Position numbers and translations under genes: made by a program. 64,000 nt of DNA from NCBI RefSeq assembly GCF_025024155.1, contig NW_026251736.1, positions 186,001 to 250,000 of the forward strand, given 5' to 3'. This DNA is from Gamsiella multidivaricata. Lineage: Eukaryota; Mortierellomycota; Mortierellomycetes; Mortierellales; Mortierellaceae. Position 1 is the stretch's first letter. Each line of letters starts with the position of its first letter. Positions 23,063 to 34,344 of the stretch are shown one piece after another. A model generated the notes under the pieces. That model ran no database searches. It was given only the letters and a program-made list of their open reading frames with translations, and was not told the DNA's origin.

Positions 23063-25067
23063 CCCTACCGCACAAGATGTGGCACGCAGCGGATATATTA
23101 AGATGTGCAATGATACGAACAACCTTCAGCCGCCGTGAGTTTACAAACACAACAACCAACAAGGAACAGCGATTAGCAGCAAGCAACAGCCCACTATTGC
23201 CAAGTACTAATTGAAATGGGATTATAAAGGTGCCCTACTCAACTGCAGACTGTCTGTAAAGACTAAGGCAGGCAGAGAGGTTCATCCAATGCAAGGGCCG
23301 ATATAACAAAGAGAGCTCAAGTATGCACCTGAAGGTACTCAAGAGGGTGCCACGGGTGAGTGAAGAGCCAGAGAAAGAGGGAGGAAAGGGAGGACGAAAG
23401 AGAAGAAGGAGGAATCCTTTTGGAATATGGGGATGGGATAGCAAGGGTAGCCAAGATCAAGGCCAAGGTCAAGGCCAAGGTCAAAGGAGTCAAGGAGGGT
23501 TATAGGCTGGTTGAAGTGGCTGGATTGTGCGAGAGAGGACTAGATGGGATAGATCGGTAGCAAGGGAGGATAAGATGGGATGCGCGCGACAGATTAGGTG
23601 GGAGGAATGAGGTAGAAGGTGGGTGTGGTAGAATTGGGGTGAAGGTGAAGGTGAGGTGGATGATGGGTGAGAAAGAAGTTCTTGGCTGTGGGAGCAAGGT
23701 GCTTCAGTCTACATCCGCCCGCAGGTGAGGCTGGGATCCGCTCCGTCTTGGTGTTCCTTCTTCGATCCACGAGACAGAAAAGAGCCGCACTAAAGAGACA
23801 CAGCGCATCAGTTCATACCAGAACAAAAATAAGCATAAGAAAATCATGCAACAGCACATAAAAACCGGCAACGAGATAGTGGGTCGAGTCAGATGAGGTT
23901 GGAATCGGGATTGGATCAGAGGGGATCATCTGAATCCACATTCGTTTCGCCATCGTGCACTCGCATCCACCATCGCCGTCGACCTGCAGCTCACCTCAAA
24001 AGGAACAACCTCTTCCATCACAGGCTATTTTTTTTCCTGCTCAGAGTAATAAAAGACAGCATCCATCCCAATGCTCTCTCCAGCAGCTTCATCATTCTTA
24101 AAAAAGGTACTGCTCTTGTTAGAGACGTGAGGGGGGCCTATATGTTTATATGACCCTCAAACCAACCAACCAACATTTTGCTCTCCGTGTCCAAGTCTAA
24201 GGAGAGACATTCCTGAACCCAGTATGTCTCCGGAAGGTGAAAGAACATTAACAAGGGAGTGATGCTGTCTCTTGAACAGTTTGTCTGGATCTGTGTTTGC
24301 CATTGCCATTATCTCTGATTTTTATTCGAAAGTGAGGATGAGAAGAGAACGATGGATGCGGCGAAGAGTTGGGCCAAGAGCAGAGAAGAGCTGTTAGCTT
24401 CTAAAAGAGAGCTGTCAAGAGCTCCATGCAGGAAGAAATAGAGAGAGGAAGGAGAGAGGAGCAGCCAGCTCCAAGAAATTCACGGAGGCAGCCTCCCTCT
24501 GGGGTACTGGTTGCTTGGCGCCCTGCAACGGCGGTGTCCTGCGTAAGATGCTCCGTCGACGCGTTCTTCAAGTGCGACAGGTTAGTGACGCGTCCTACGG
24601 TAGTCCCTATGACTAAATCTAGTCCTCCTTCATGCGATTGGTCGGGTGGGTGTTGAACGTTTACGCCATTGCCAGCAGCAGGATGATGCTTGGAAAGTAG
24701 TTTGGTAGGCCAATGCATTCTAGACGGATATGTGATACAGACATATTTGTGCATATCTTCGCCACCAAAAAAAAAAAAAAAAAAAAAAAAAAGATGCGAG
24801 CCGATGTGGATGCGGCAGTGTGTGGACAGGGCCAGATCGCGTCATGCAAACAGAGGGATTTGATTATTTGGCGGCCATCTCGTTCATGAAAAGAAAAAGG
24901 TGTGCTGATGTGATGGGAAGACTAACTGAGACCCATAAAAAGATCCTACACCTCGAAGGTCGCTTGTCTGCTTCTTTCTCTTTTCCCTCCTTCCCACATT
25001 CATCCCCTCACCCCTCGACACTCGCTCACCCTCTTCACTTTCCACCTCGCTTGTCCCTCTCTTTGAT
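23063..25067. other. 2-kb divergent intergenic region
   Basis: Lies between the RhoGEF (minus) and the aquaglyceroporin (plus). It contains a short tandem direct repeat of the AAGGCCAAGGTC type at about 23455-23485, a 26-nt A run at 24767-24792, and a strongly pyrimidine-rich block at 24970-25060 directly before the aquaporin start. The largest open frames (about 100 codons) look random and carry no recognisable domain. Confidence 0.55.
24767..24792. repeat. Poly(A) tract, 26 nt
   Basis: Uninterrupted A run about 275 bases upstream of the aquaglyceroporin start codon. It could act as a nucleosome-depleting promoter element, but that is inference. Confidence 0.9.
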
Positions 25068-26427
25068 ATGTCAGACAGTCACCACCACGAGTCAGATCCT
25101 CTGCTGGAGCGTGCCGAGCGCGGTGGTAGCGGTGTAGTTCGCGTCCGTTACGAGCCTCGTAGCAAGTGGGCCGGTGTCCGTCACAAGGTAAGGGTCAAGA
25201 ACGAGACCCCACTATACTTTGTCGGTGAAGAAGATGCTGTATGCATGCTTACTTACCGTTCCCTCCTTACAAAATATTCTCTCTACATTAATAGTTCAAA
25301 AAGGCCTTTGCCGAGTTCTTGGGAACAGCCATCCTGGTTGCCTTTGGTTCCGGTGCGATCGCGCAGCTCGTCTTCTCGCCCAACAACTCATGGTTCACCA
25401 TGAGTCTCGGATGGGGTCTCGGCCTAACATTCGGTATCTATGTCTCTGGTGGAATCTCCGTAAGTTGTCTCTCTCTTTGAGCTCCTCCTAATGAGTGGAC
25501 AAATAATTTGGTCAGCAATATGCCTAAAACGATGGGAAAAAAAAAAGGCAGCGGGGCAATGCACTACCTCCTTGATTTTTTTCTTCAGAAACCACACCTG
25601 AATAGGTACAGCGACTTTCATGAGTACAAAAGAAGAGAAGATGAAGGGGGCTAGGGGTGATGCTCACGAACAGTGTGAATAGATAGACTGGTGACCGAGG
25701 AGCGTTACCTCGCATTTTCTTTTGCTTTGATGCCTAACATGTCTTTTCCTCCGCTTTTTCACACGAACAAAGGGAGGCCATCTCAACCCTGCGGTTACGC
25801 TCGCTCAAGCCATCTTCCGTGGACTCCCCTGGGCTGAGGTTCCTATCTACTGGATTTCGCAGTTTGCTGGCGCCTTTGCAGGAGCCGTCGTCGTCTATGC
25901 CACGAACTACCATGCCATCCGTGCCGCGGATCCCAAGACCACGATCGGCATCTTTGTCACTGGCCGTCAGACCGGTGATGTCTCGACCATTGCCGCCTTT
26001 ATTGCCGAGTTTCTGGGCACGGCTCTCCTTGTCCTTGTGATCCTCGCTACATCCGACAGGGGAAACACTCCCGCGGGTAATGTGCAGCCTCTCATCATTG
26101 GTCTCTCCCTTGCAGCCATTGGTAACTCATTTGGTTGGGAGACTGGCTTTGCCCTGAACCCTGCCCGCGACTTGTCCCCTCGTATTTTCACTGCTATTGC
26201 TGGATGGGGACTTGGCGCCTTCACTCGTCAGGACTGGTACTTCTGGGTGCCAATCGTCGCTCCTTTCCTTGGTGCCATTGGTGGAGCCTTGAGTAAGTCC
26301 GCTGTATACTTTTTTTCTTTCTTTCTCTGAAGCATGAATATGGTTCCTAACAGTATCCCGCATCGTTCCCTTTGCGGTAGCCTATGATGTCTTCGTCTAC
26401 GGTGGACCTAGCCCTCTAAACAGCTAG
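25068..26427 (+). CDS. Aquaglyceroporin (MIP family channel)
   Basis: Plasma-membrane channel for water and small polyols such as glycerol. Exons are 25068-25187, 25295-25459, 25773-26292 and 26354-26427, giving 292 residues. The first pore motif is GGHLNPAVT (NPA at 100-102) and the second is NPARDLSPR (NPA at 224-226). The Asp directly after NPAR is the classic mark of glycerol-conducting members. Six membrane helices are visible, for example FAEFLGTAILVAFGSGAIAQ and AAFIAEFLGTALLVLVILA. The last intron joins as A|TA. The cytosolic N-terminus is short (about 40 residues, with a His cluster), lacking the long regulatory extension of yeast Fps1. Confidence 0.96.
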
Positions 26428-26624
26428 GCGCAGTACGGTGCATTGAGGGACATTTTTTGACAGCAACATGGCAATGGTCTATCCGAGATGTGTATATATA
26501 GTTTCGTGTCGTACTTTTGTATTAAAAAAAGTGTAGATTGGTGTTTTTCTATGATTGCTGGAAATGCTTTATGTGAGATTCCTCTATCCTTGTAGATTTG
26601 TAGATGGCTATCGTGCTTGCCACA

Positions 26625-27273
26625 TTAATCTTTCTGTAGCCAGAGATTTTCCTTGGAGATCTTAGCTTTCTCGACGATGTATTTGCCTTCCTTGTACTTT
26701 TGAGATTCCTCGAAGGCATAAATCTGCAGCAAGAAAATAGAAACGGCACATGACTTAGTACGGGAATCCAGGAAGAAGAAATGAGCACAAAAGGACACAG
26801 TCCTTCATAGCGCCATAGCAAAAAAGGGAACGAGCACTTGCGTATATCCAGCCGACGACACTTTGACAGATGGTGCAGGATACATCGGCGACAGAGTGGA
26901 GGCCAGTCATCAGGGTCCTGTCCTCTTTTGGTCCTAGTGTGATGTTCTGAACGCTCTTGAAGAGATACGCACGACCATGTCTTCCTTGAAAGCCCTATCA
27001 TAAGAAGATGTTGTAGCAGGATGAGTGCTTGCTTCAGGTCCAAAGGTGTCGAGAATGCTCGCCCGCAGATAGGTTCATCTTCTGTGGATGGTGATATGGT
27101 ATCATCGATGCAATATCGAGTGGTCAAAAAGCATGGTCGACTGATCGATGGAACATGCCCCATACTTTTGAGATGATGTCCTCGTTCCTAGCAAGATGGG
27201 CATGACAGCTGCTGCAGGTGAAAATCTGGTCGCCGTTGAGATAGACTTGATGTGGCTGCTGCGTGGACTCCAT
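26625..27273 (-). CDS. Yippee family zinc-binding protein
   Basis: Small zinc-binding protein of the Yippee/Moh1 family, 119 residues. Minus-strand exons are 27273-27166, 26994-26842 and 26723-26625. The diagnostic pattern C-x2-C-x52-C-x2-C is exact: Cys 20 and 23 in FTCSSCHAHL, Cys 76 and 79 in VSCTICQSVVGW. Other signatures are GFQGRHGRAYLF, DRTLMTGLHSVADV and SQKYKEGKYIVEKAKI. Intron 2 has a GC donor (TAC|GCAAGT), and no GT donor restores the frame. Human YPEL5 associates with the CTLH ligase through WDR26, and a WDR26 homologue lies 13 kb away, but a shared role in this fungus is only a suggestion. Confidence 0.95.
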
Positions 27274-27844
27274 CTGGTTGCTGGCTGAGGATGATGGTGA
27301 TCTGAGGGCGAAGGCGAGAAATGGGTCGGCACAAGAGATGGACGAGCAGAAAGAGGGAGAAGAAAATCTGAGGAAGAAGGCGTTTATGTTGATGGCACAC
27401 AGACCAATTGGAGCCCCTATTGCTCACATCTGTTACCCCTCCTTTGAATACATCAGCAAAAAGCTGCTGGAGGTCGGTATCGCGCCCCATCGCAATTTAT
27501 CAGAGGGAGCCATCACTGTCTGCAAAGGGGGCCAAGCGGATCTGTGCAAGTGGGGTCAATGCTGTTCGGTGGTGGGGCACTATATCACTTCAACAACTAC
27601 TGTTATTATCTATCCCAGCTCTGTGCACATCGGCTACCAACGGCCAACTCTGTACATGGACGCGTACAATGGGAACCATACAAAGTGGTCCGTGCGATAA
27701 CCAGGCTTCAATGGCCTATAAAAGGAACTCCCATGCCCGCATCCTTGGATGGATCCCAGATACTCTTCATACTCTCACTCATCCTCACATACACACAGCG
27801 CGTCTTTCTCTACTTTATATCCTTCCTTACAACTACCTGACAAA
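27274..27844. other. Divergent promoter region
   Basis: About 570 bases between the Yippee gene and the secreted-protein gene. It holds the TATA box of the latter. A 145-codon plus-strand frame starting at 27263 crosses it and antisense-overlaps the Yippee start; it looks spurious. Confidence 0.6.
27717..27724 (+). promoter_or_regulatory. TATA box (TATAAAAG) of the secreted-protein gene
   Basis: A consensus TATAAAAG lies 128 bases upstream of the ATG at 27845. With the usual 30-base spacing, transcription would start near 27750, leaving a leader of about 95 bases. Such a clear TATA element is not obvious before the other genes here, which suggests regulated, high expression. Confidence 0.6.
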
Positions 27845-28270
27845 ATGGCACCGAGAAAGACTATCCTGCTCTTGACGATTGCGTTACTGGCGACCGCGAT
27901 GTTCACAACAGCAGTGCACAGTGCCCCGGCTGGGCCTCTCCAGAGGATGGACCTTGCCAAGCGAGGCGATGACTGCGACTACGACTGTAATGACTACGAC
28001 GGGGACGACGACTGCGATGATGACAGCTGCGATGATGACTGCAGCAGAGACCGCCGTCTTCGTGATCGACTGAGGATCATTCGTGTGCCCCAACCCTTCC
28101 CTGTGGAGCAACCCTTCCCGGTACCAGTACCTGCTGCTATTCCTGCCCCCGTGGCCGCACCATTTGGCGCGTCTGGGCCTCTTCTTGGGCCTGGCATCGG
28201 GCCGGGCGTTGGGCCTCTCCTTGGGCCTGGCATCGGACCGGGCGTTGGGGCTTTCCCTGGACCTTTCTGA
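27845..28270 (+). CDS. Small secreted Asp/Cys-rich protein with Gly-Pro repeats
   Basis: Intronless, 141 residues, no family recognised. Residues 1-26 form a signal peptide (TILLLTIALLATAMFTTAV, cleavage near HSA|PAG). A Lys-Arg pair at 39-40 (LAKR|GDD) looks like a Kex2 processing site. Residues 41-66 carry five Cys spaced among about fifteen Asp (DDCDYDCNDYD, DDDCDDDSCDDDC), an acidic, possibly metal-binding block. A basic stretch follows (RDRRLRDRLRIIR), then a Pro/Val segment (QPFPVEQPFPVPVP). The C-terminus has two copies of GPLLGPGIGPGV, resembling elastin-like or structural repeats. Secretion is well supported; function (wall component, metal binding, effector) is not. Confidence 0.8.
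   Translation: MAPRKTILLLTIALLATAMFTTAVHSAPAGPLQRMDLAKRGDDCDYDCNDYDGDDDCDDDSCDDDCSRDRRLRDRLRIIRVPQPFPVEQPFPVPVPAAIPAPVAAPFGASGPLLGPGIGPGVGPLLGPGIGPGVGAFPGPF
28175..28246 (+). repeat. Two tandem 36-bp coding repeats
   Basis: Copies at 28175-28210 and 28211-28246 differ at only two positions. Each encodes twelve residues of the GPLLGPGIGPGV type at the C-terminus of the secreted protein, pointing to a recent in-frame duplication. Confidence 0.9.
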
Positions 28271-28833
28271 GGGGAAGAAAGATGTTTTTCTTTAGTACTT
28301 GTTCTCTTTCCAGCGAGGCAAGGTTATAGATGAATCCTCTAACTTTAGGCTCCGTCAATTTCCTTTTTCTTGGTTGCTTGATGCCATATCTTGTGGGTGG
28401 TGATGTACAGTCGTATGGAATAAAGGCATCTTTCAAAAAAATAAATAAAAGCCTAGAAAAAGTGCCTGGGTGGAACGCGTGCCTGCCCCTTATCCTCGTG
28501 GGAGAGAAAGTTTTGGTTCTTCGCCATAAGTTTTTCTACTTGCTCTTTCCTCCTCCTCCCTCCTCCCCTCTTCTTCCCTCCCATTGCGTTGTGTACTCTC
28601 CTCCTCATCTTCATCCTCAATCTCCTCAATCTCACTCTCAATCACTCTTTTTCTTCCTCTCGCTAATCCCTCCACTATTCTCCTCCTCATCTCGATCAAC
28701 CCTCCTCACCTTCTCTTCAACACGCGAAAGCGCGTCACTCTGCTCTCCTCGCCCCTTTCGAGCAAGCGCGCCAACCCTCTGTAGTCGAGCAACACATCAA
28801 CACGCCACCATTCCCTTGCCTCCGCCCTCTGTC
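28271..28833. other. Intergenic region, VAC14 promoter
   Basis: About 560 bases. The stretch 28540-28730 is almost entirely C/T (TCC and CTC blocks) on the plus strand and probably forms the VAC14 promoter/leader. An AATAAATAAAA element near 28439-28449 may end the secreted-protein transcript. Confidence 0.5.
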
Positions 28834-31800
28834 ATGTCCGACTACATCCTCAGTCCACAGGTCTCCAGGGGCCTCTCAGACAAGTTATACGACAAGCGTA
28901 AGGGGGCTGCCCTCGAGGTCGAGAGGTACTTTACTTGTCTGCAGTCGCTTGTTCCAACGACGGAGGAGGATGGACGGAAGGGAGGAGCATATCGCCTATT
29001 ATGCATATGTATCTCAAAAGCAATTGTCTATCTTTTCTTCTCTGCGTTCTTTCAGAGTTATCCGCGAGTATGTGATTGCTAACGACACGGCCAAGATCAA
29101 GCTGACCATCCAAGCCCTCGTCACAGACTTTGTCTACTCTGTATCGCCCAATGCCCGCAACGGAGGGCTCATTGGACTCGCGGCAACCTCCATCTCTCTC
29201 GCAGGGGTACGCCATGCATCTTTTTCTTTTTCTTTTTTCTTTCCTTCTTTCCTTCTCCTATTCATACTCTTGCCCTTGCGCCGATGAAGGTAGCTGTCAA
29301 ACGGATAGACTGACTGACTGTCTTTCCATGTTCTGTTGTAGGGCGTGTCAACATATCTCGAGAGCATTGTCCCACCAGTGCTCATGTGCTTTGCTGACCA
29401 AGACTCTCGCGTGCGGTACTATGCCTGCGAGAGTATGTACAACATCGCCAAGGTCGCAAGAGGGAGCATTCTCCGGTACTTTAATGAGCTCTTTGATGCC
29501 ATGAGCAAAGTAAGGAAATACACATCTCACGCCGAACTCATTCACGACTGATTCTTGTGCACATCTTTCTCTAATCGCGTATTTACATACTATCTGCCGA
29601 TTGAACAGCTCTATGCAGACTCGGAAATGTCTGTCAAGAACGGAGCAGAACTGCTGGATCGCCTGGTCAAGGATATTGTGCACGAACAGTCGATCGCGTA
29701 TTCTGGACCCATTACCCACATCGACCACCAGGATCCCCAGCAACTCGCCCTGGCGCTGCCCCGCGTCTCTCAGTTCTCACTCCCACGGTTCATCCCTCTT
29801 CTTGCAGAACGTGTCTACAGCAAAAACTCATGGACACGCAACTACCTCGTCACCTGGATCGCGGTCTTGGATTCCATTCCGGACCTGGAACTTGTCTCAT
29901 ATCTGCCCGATTTCTTGGATGGGCTTTTGTATTTCTTGAGTGATTCTAATCCGGATGTGAGGACCTTGACACAAAAGTTGCTGAACGACTTTTTGACAGA
30001 GATCCGGGAGGTGGCCGAGCTTCAACAACAACAGCAGCACGAGATGTTACAGGCTCGACTCAAGCAACTGCAAATGTCGGAAGTTAAGGCCGAAGGTTCT
30101 CTAGTCTCAACGACATCGGGACAAATGGGCAAAGATTTGGATCTTCTCGAGAGCGAGTCAACAGGACAGGGCAAGGGCAACTGGGTACCTGGTCAAGGAG
30201 TCAACATTAACTATGCGAAAATCGTCCGGATCCTCAAGCCTCACCTCACATCCAACGACGAGGACATTCAAGAGACCGCCTTGCGATGGATCAATGAATT
30301 CATGAGCCTGGCCAAGGACGTTATGATCCAATTCACTCCTACTCTCATTCCAGCGGTCTTGCCTTGCCTCGCACACTCTGTCAATTCTATCCGCGCGATC
30401 GCCATTGAGACCAACCTCAGTTTATACAAACTCGTTTTGGAGTCAGCACTTCCGCCGGAGCCGCAACAACAGCAACAGTCGGCACCACCCGCTGGAGCAC
30501 TGTCCTCTGATCGGTCTTATCACCCCCGATCGCATTCGCCACGCCCACAATCTCTTAAGAGTCAGGATCGTTCGACCATGTCTTTTGGAACGTCAGGATC
30601 CATCGCCTCAAAGATGTCCGCCGGAGGACCTCATAAGGATCAGGCCACCCAATCACCTAGGGACTCTACCACTGATCACACAGCCTCCCCAAGTCCGTAC
30701 CAGAAACCAACTGCAGACCAGCTCGAGTTTGATTACGTGGCCACGGTGAACGCGTTGACACTCCAATTCTTGAACGAGCATGAGCAGACACGCGTGGCCA
30801 GCTTGGAGTGGCTGCTCATGCTCCACAAACGAGCTCCACATCTAATTTTAGCGATCGACGACGGAAGTTTTCCCGTGTTGCTGAAGACCTTATCGGATCC
30901 GTCAGAGGAAGTCATCAAGCGTGATCTCCAGCTTTTGGCCCAGATTTCATCTCACTCGGATGATGCCTATTTCTACAACTTTATGTTGAACATGCTCTCG
31001 CTCTTCAGCACCGACCGTCGACTACTAGAAAATCGTGGGAGTGTTATTATCCGGCAGCTATGTGTGAGTCTGAACTCGGAGAGGATCTACAGGACATTGG
31101 CAGAGATCCTGGAAAAGGACGAGGATCTGGAGTTTGCGAACACGATGGTTCAGAACCTGAACATCATCCTGATCACGGCCCCTGAGCTGGCTGATCTGCG
31201 GAAGCGGCTCAAGACTGTTGATAGTCGAGTAAGTGCGCACGCGACCCTGCCAAAATTAACAAATCGCTGTTGTTCCGAGCATAGTAATGGTAACTAGTGC
31301 TTGTCTCCTTCACCTTTTATCCGTCTGTTGTAGGACGGGCAAGCGCTGTTTACGGTCCTGTACAAGTCATGGTGCCATAACCCTGTCTCTACCTTTGCTC
31401 TATGCCTTATGGCGCAGTATTATGAGCATGCCGTTGCTCTTCTTCAGAGCTTGTAGGTCAATCTCTCGTTACCTCGAATTGATAATGAAGACTTCAAAGG
31501 AAGTATTCCACTGCTTACTGACATTTGTGTTTGGATTTTGATGAACTTGTAGTGCCGAATTTGAAATCACAGTTAACCTACTGATTCAAGTGGACAAGTT
31601 GGTTCAGCTGATCGAATCGCCCGTATTTACTTGTAAGTGCGCGTTTATAACAACAGCATTGTTCAAAGACAGAATTTGTCCTTGATCTGTTCATTTACAA
31701 ACTGCCCCTTCGTTCTACAAAAATAGATCTTCGACTTCAACTGTTGGAGCCTGAGCGATACCCACACTTGTTCAAATGTCTCTATGGTCTTTTGATGCTG

Positions 31801-32885
31801 CTCCCACAGAGCACTGCATTTGCCACGCTCAGGAACAGACTGACCAGTGTCAGCTCCATGGGCTTCATTCACCTGGTTCCCAAGATGTAAGTAGGCACCA
31901 TGAGAAACTCTGTCAGTGCTCCCTACGATCAACAAACGAAAACTAACAGGTGCGTTTTGTGACATTTAGACCGAGTTCAGGAGCGCAAGCCGGCATGTCA
32001 ACTTCAAACTCGATTTCGGGACTTTCGAATTCATCCAGATCAAAAGCAGGAGGTTCGGCAGCCGCTACGACCTACGGCAGCAGCCACTCGAACCATCATC
32101 CAGAAGGACCACGATTTCCTGAGCTACTCTCTCATTTTAAGGCAGTGCAAGGTCGGCATGAGCGGTCGCGTCGTCAGGCAGTCCAGGCACTCCTTCGGTT
32201 AAACACATATGGTAGCGGTAGCAGCTCTGGATTCGCAGGAACAGCACACTATAACCAACAGCAGCAGTATTATCAGCAGCATCAGCAGAAACATCAGCGG
32301 AAACAGCAGCAGCAATTGGAGCATCAACAGCTTCAGCAGCAGGTTCAGCAACAGCAACAGCTGTACGATCTTGCGCACAACAATAATGCTCCTCAGCAGC
32401 AACAACAACAGCACCAGCAGGGTGGAATAGATTCGCCTACTAGGACGTTTCAGGATGGGGAGCTGACAGGTGAGATGGAGCAGACTGTGCGAGGCGGCAA
32501 TAATACCACGGGTGGTGGCAATGCTATCACAGGACAATCGCGTCGAAGGACGCGCGATCGACAGAGTCAATTGGAGATGATGCAACAGCAACAGCAATCG
32601 GCTTCCTCCGGGTCAAATCAGCGCAGCTCGTTCGTCAAGGGTAGTAACCAAGGTAATGCGAACTACCTTGCAAACCGGTCGTATGCATCGAGTTCTCCGG
32701 GTACTCCACCGCTTGCGCCTCAGTCTATGCCGGCGGCTTCTTCGCCCGCAGGCGTTGGTTCTGCGGTTTCTCCTTCGACTTCACCGGCTGCTACTAACGG
32801 TGGCACAGGAGGTGGAGCAGGGTCGATGGGGTCTGACTTTACGAGCGAATCCAAGTCTAGTAAGAGCAGTCGACCGAGCATATAG
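28834..32885 (+). CDS. VAC14: VAC14, scaffold of the PI(3,5)P2 regulatory complex
   Basis: HEAT-repeat scaffold that holds the Fab1/PIKfyve lipid kinase and Fig4 phosphatase at the vacuole/endosome membrane. Exons are 28834-28925, 29056-29206, 29342-29509, 29609-31228, 31334-31452, 31553-31632, 31727-31886 and 31970-32885, giving 1101 residues. The N-terminus ([20 protein letters not shown]) and the Fab1-binding HEAT core ([32 protein letters not shown]) are highly conserved. The C-terminal Fig4-binding region is also clear ([56 protein letters not shown]). After it come about 300 residues of Gln/Ser/Gly-rich sequence not usual for VAC14, which is normally 780-880 residues. Disordered inserts also sit around residues 430-450 and 560-630. 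Confidence 0.96.
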
Positions 32886-34344
32886 ATGCGAAAAACTTTT
32901 ATTGTTCTTCCTTCATAGTTCGCACCAAGCGCAATATTACTTAACAAGGAAAGATGCAATATACAGAATGCAAGTAGATCCTCTGTGATATCAAAAGTGG
33001 AAGATACTTGTTCGTAAAGAAGAATTGACGCATGCTTGTTTGTGCACAGCAAAGCGGAGCCATCACCTGAAATGAAGGTCTTTATGGATGGGTCTAGCTG
33101 CTGCTGGATTATCTTTCGATCTGCTGTACTTATCTTCCCACCATATGGTGTTTCTGGGTGCATACTTGCATCCTAATCGATCACCTTGCGATAGTCTGAT
33201 GCGCCGGGGTTCGATACTTTTGTCGTTTAGAAATAATTCGCTTAGAGCTCTGAAATGCGTCCATCAGGCCGGGCGTGTGTGTATGAGTAACAAAAGGACC
33301 ATCTGTTTTAACTAGGTGAAGCTCTTGCAACCCCAACAATCTTCTCCTCCACGGATAATGTGGCTCGATATTACCAAAGAGCAGCAAAAAAGTGAAAGCA
33401 GCGATGTAATAGTCACTTGTAGAGTGTATCATAACGAGCGCGGGAGCGTTATAAGAAATGCTTGAGATAGCATTGGCTCCCACCCGCAGGACTCGATAGT
33501 GCGCTGATACTTTCCTCTCAGCTGTATTCCAACGCTACGATGATCGATATCTCATATTTCTGAATTTGCTTTTGAACAAAGCTATGTGGTTCCTGCATTC
33601 CGCAACGCGTGCATACCACGCTCTGATATTGCCAGTCATCCTTCCTCAATTGGTTGCAAGGTGACGATGCACCTTTTTCTCTCTCTCTCTCCACATACAT
33701 ACACACGCCCCTCCTTGATCCAGCTCCACATCAAGTAAACTACAACACGGACAACAATCAACTATAGGTACTTCACTCATATCTATTTTTCGCGTATTTT
33801 TTGAGGGCATCATTTGTGCACTGGGTGTCGGTTAACCGGCTCAGGCAGGACTACCAAGTAGGATTGGACACTGAGAAGGCTACTATCACACGGACGTTAT
33901 TACAGCGTCCGATTCCGCTTCGATGTCTCATTATGGCGAGAGTACTTTCTAACCAAATAGCACTCGCCTCAGATGCCCTTAAGTGCAGGGCGCAATAGCC
34001 TTAAATTTATGCGTCGTAGGTTGGGCTGTCTACGAGTCTGGACCTCATGCTTATAGCATAAATTGGTAGACCAATAGCAGCAGGATAGAGCGCATCTCGA
34101 TAGAATTGGCGCTAAAGATGAGAACGAAGATGTTACACTGGAGTTGCTGCGCCTGGGCTGATAAACATATCTGCAGGATCGCCTGTGCGCAACGACCAAC
34201 ACCATGCTGTATTACATATAAACATCAAATTCCAGATGCTGCGCTTTAATCGTGAACCCCTACAAAAAAATACTCCGATTAATTAACTCAGGAAAAAAAA
34301 AAAAAAAAAAAGTAACAGTAACAGTAACAGTAACAGTACGAACA
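32886..34344. other. 1.46-kb convergent intergenic region
   Basis: Lies between the VAC14 stop and the kinase stop. It contains short A/T-rich stretches, a 19-nt A run at 34293-34311 and an AGTAAC hexanucleotide repeat at 34311-34338. No coding region, tRNA or transposon ends could be recognised, although the spacing is large for convergent genes. Confidence 0.5.
34311..34338. repeat. AGTAAC hexanucleotide repeat next to a poly(A) run
   Basis: Four full copies plus a partial one, abutting a 19-nt A run (34293-34311). On the kinase strand this reads as GTTACT repeats followed by a T run just seven bases after the kinase stop, so it would be part of the 3' UTR. Confidence 0.9.

Noticed and set aside
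24401..24754. 117-codon minus-strand frame upstream of the aquaglyceroporin
   Set aside because: No domain, random-looking composition and no splice partners.
27263..27700. 145-codon plus-strand open frame between the Yippee and secreted-protein genes
   Set aside because: It overlaps the Yippee start in antisense, has no recognisable domain and contains the promoter of the next gene.
31949..31969. Alternative acceptor for VAC14 exon 8 at 31949
   Set aside because: Joining there gives a stop after three codons; the acceptor at 31969 keeps the frame.
33800..34200. Possible tRNA or small RNA in the gap after VAC14
   Set aside because: I could not pair a cloverleaf or find A and B box consensus sequences.
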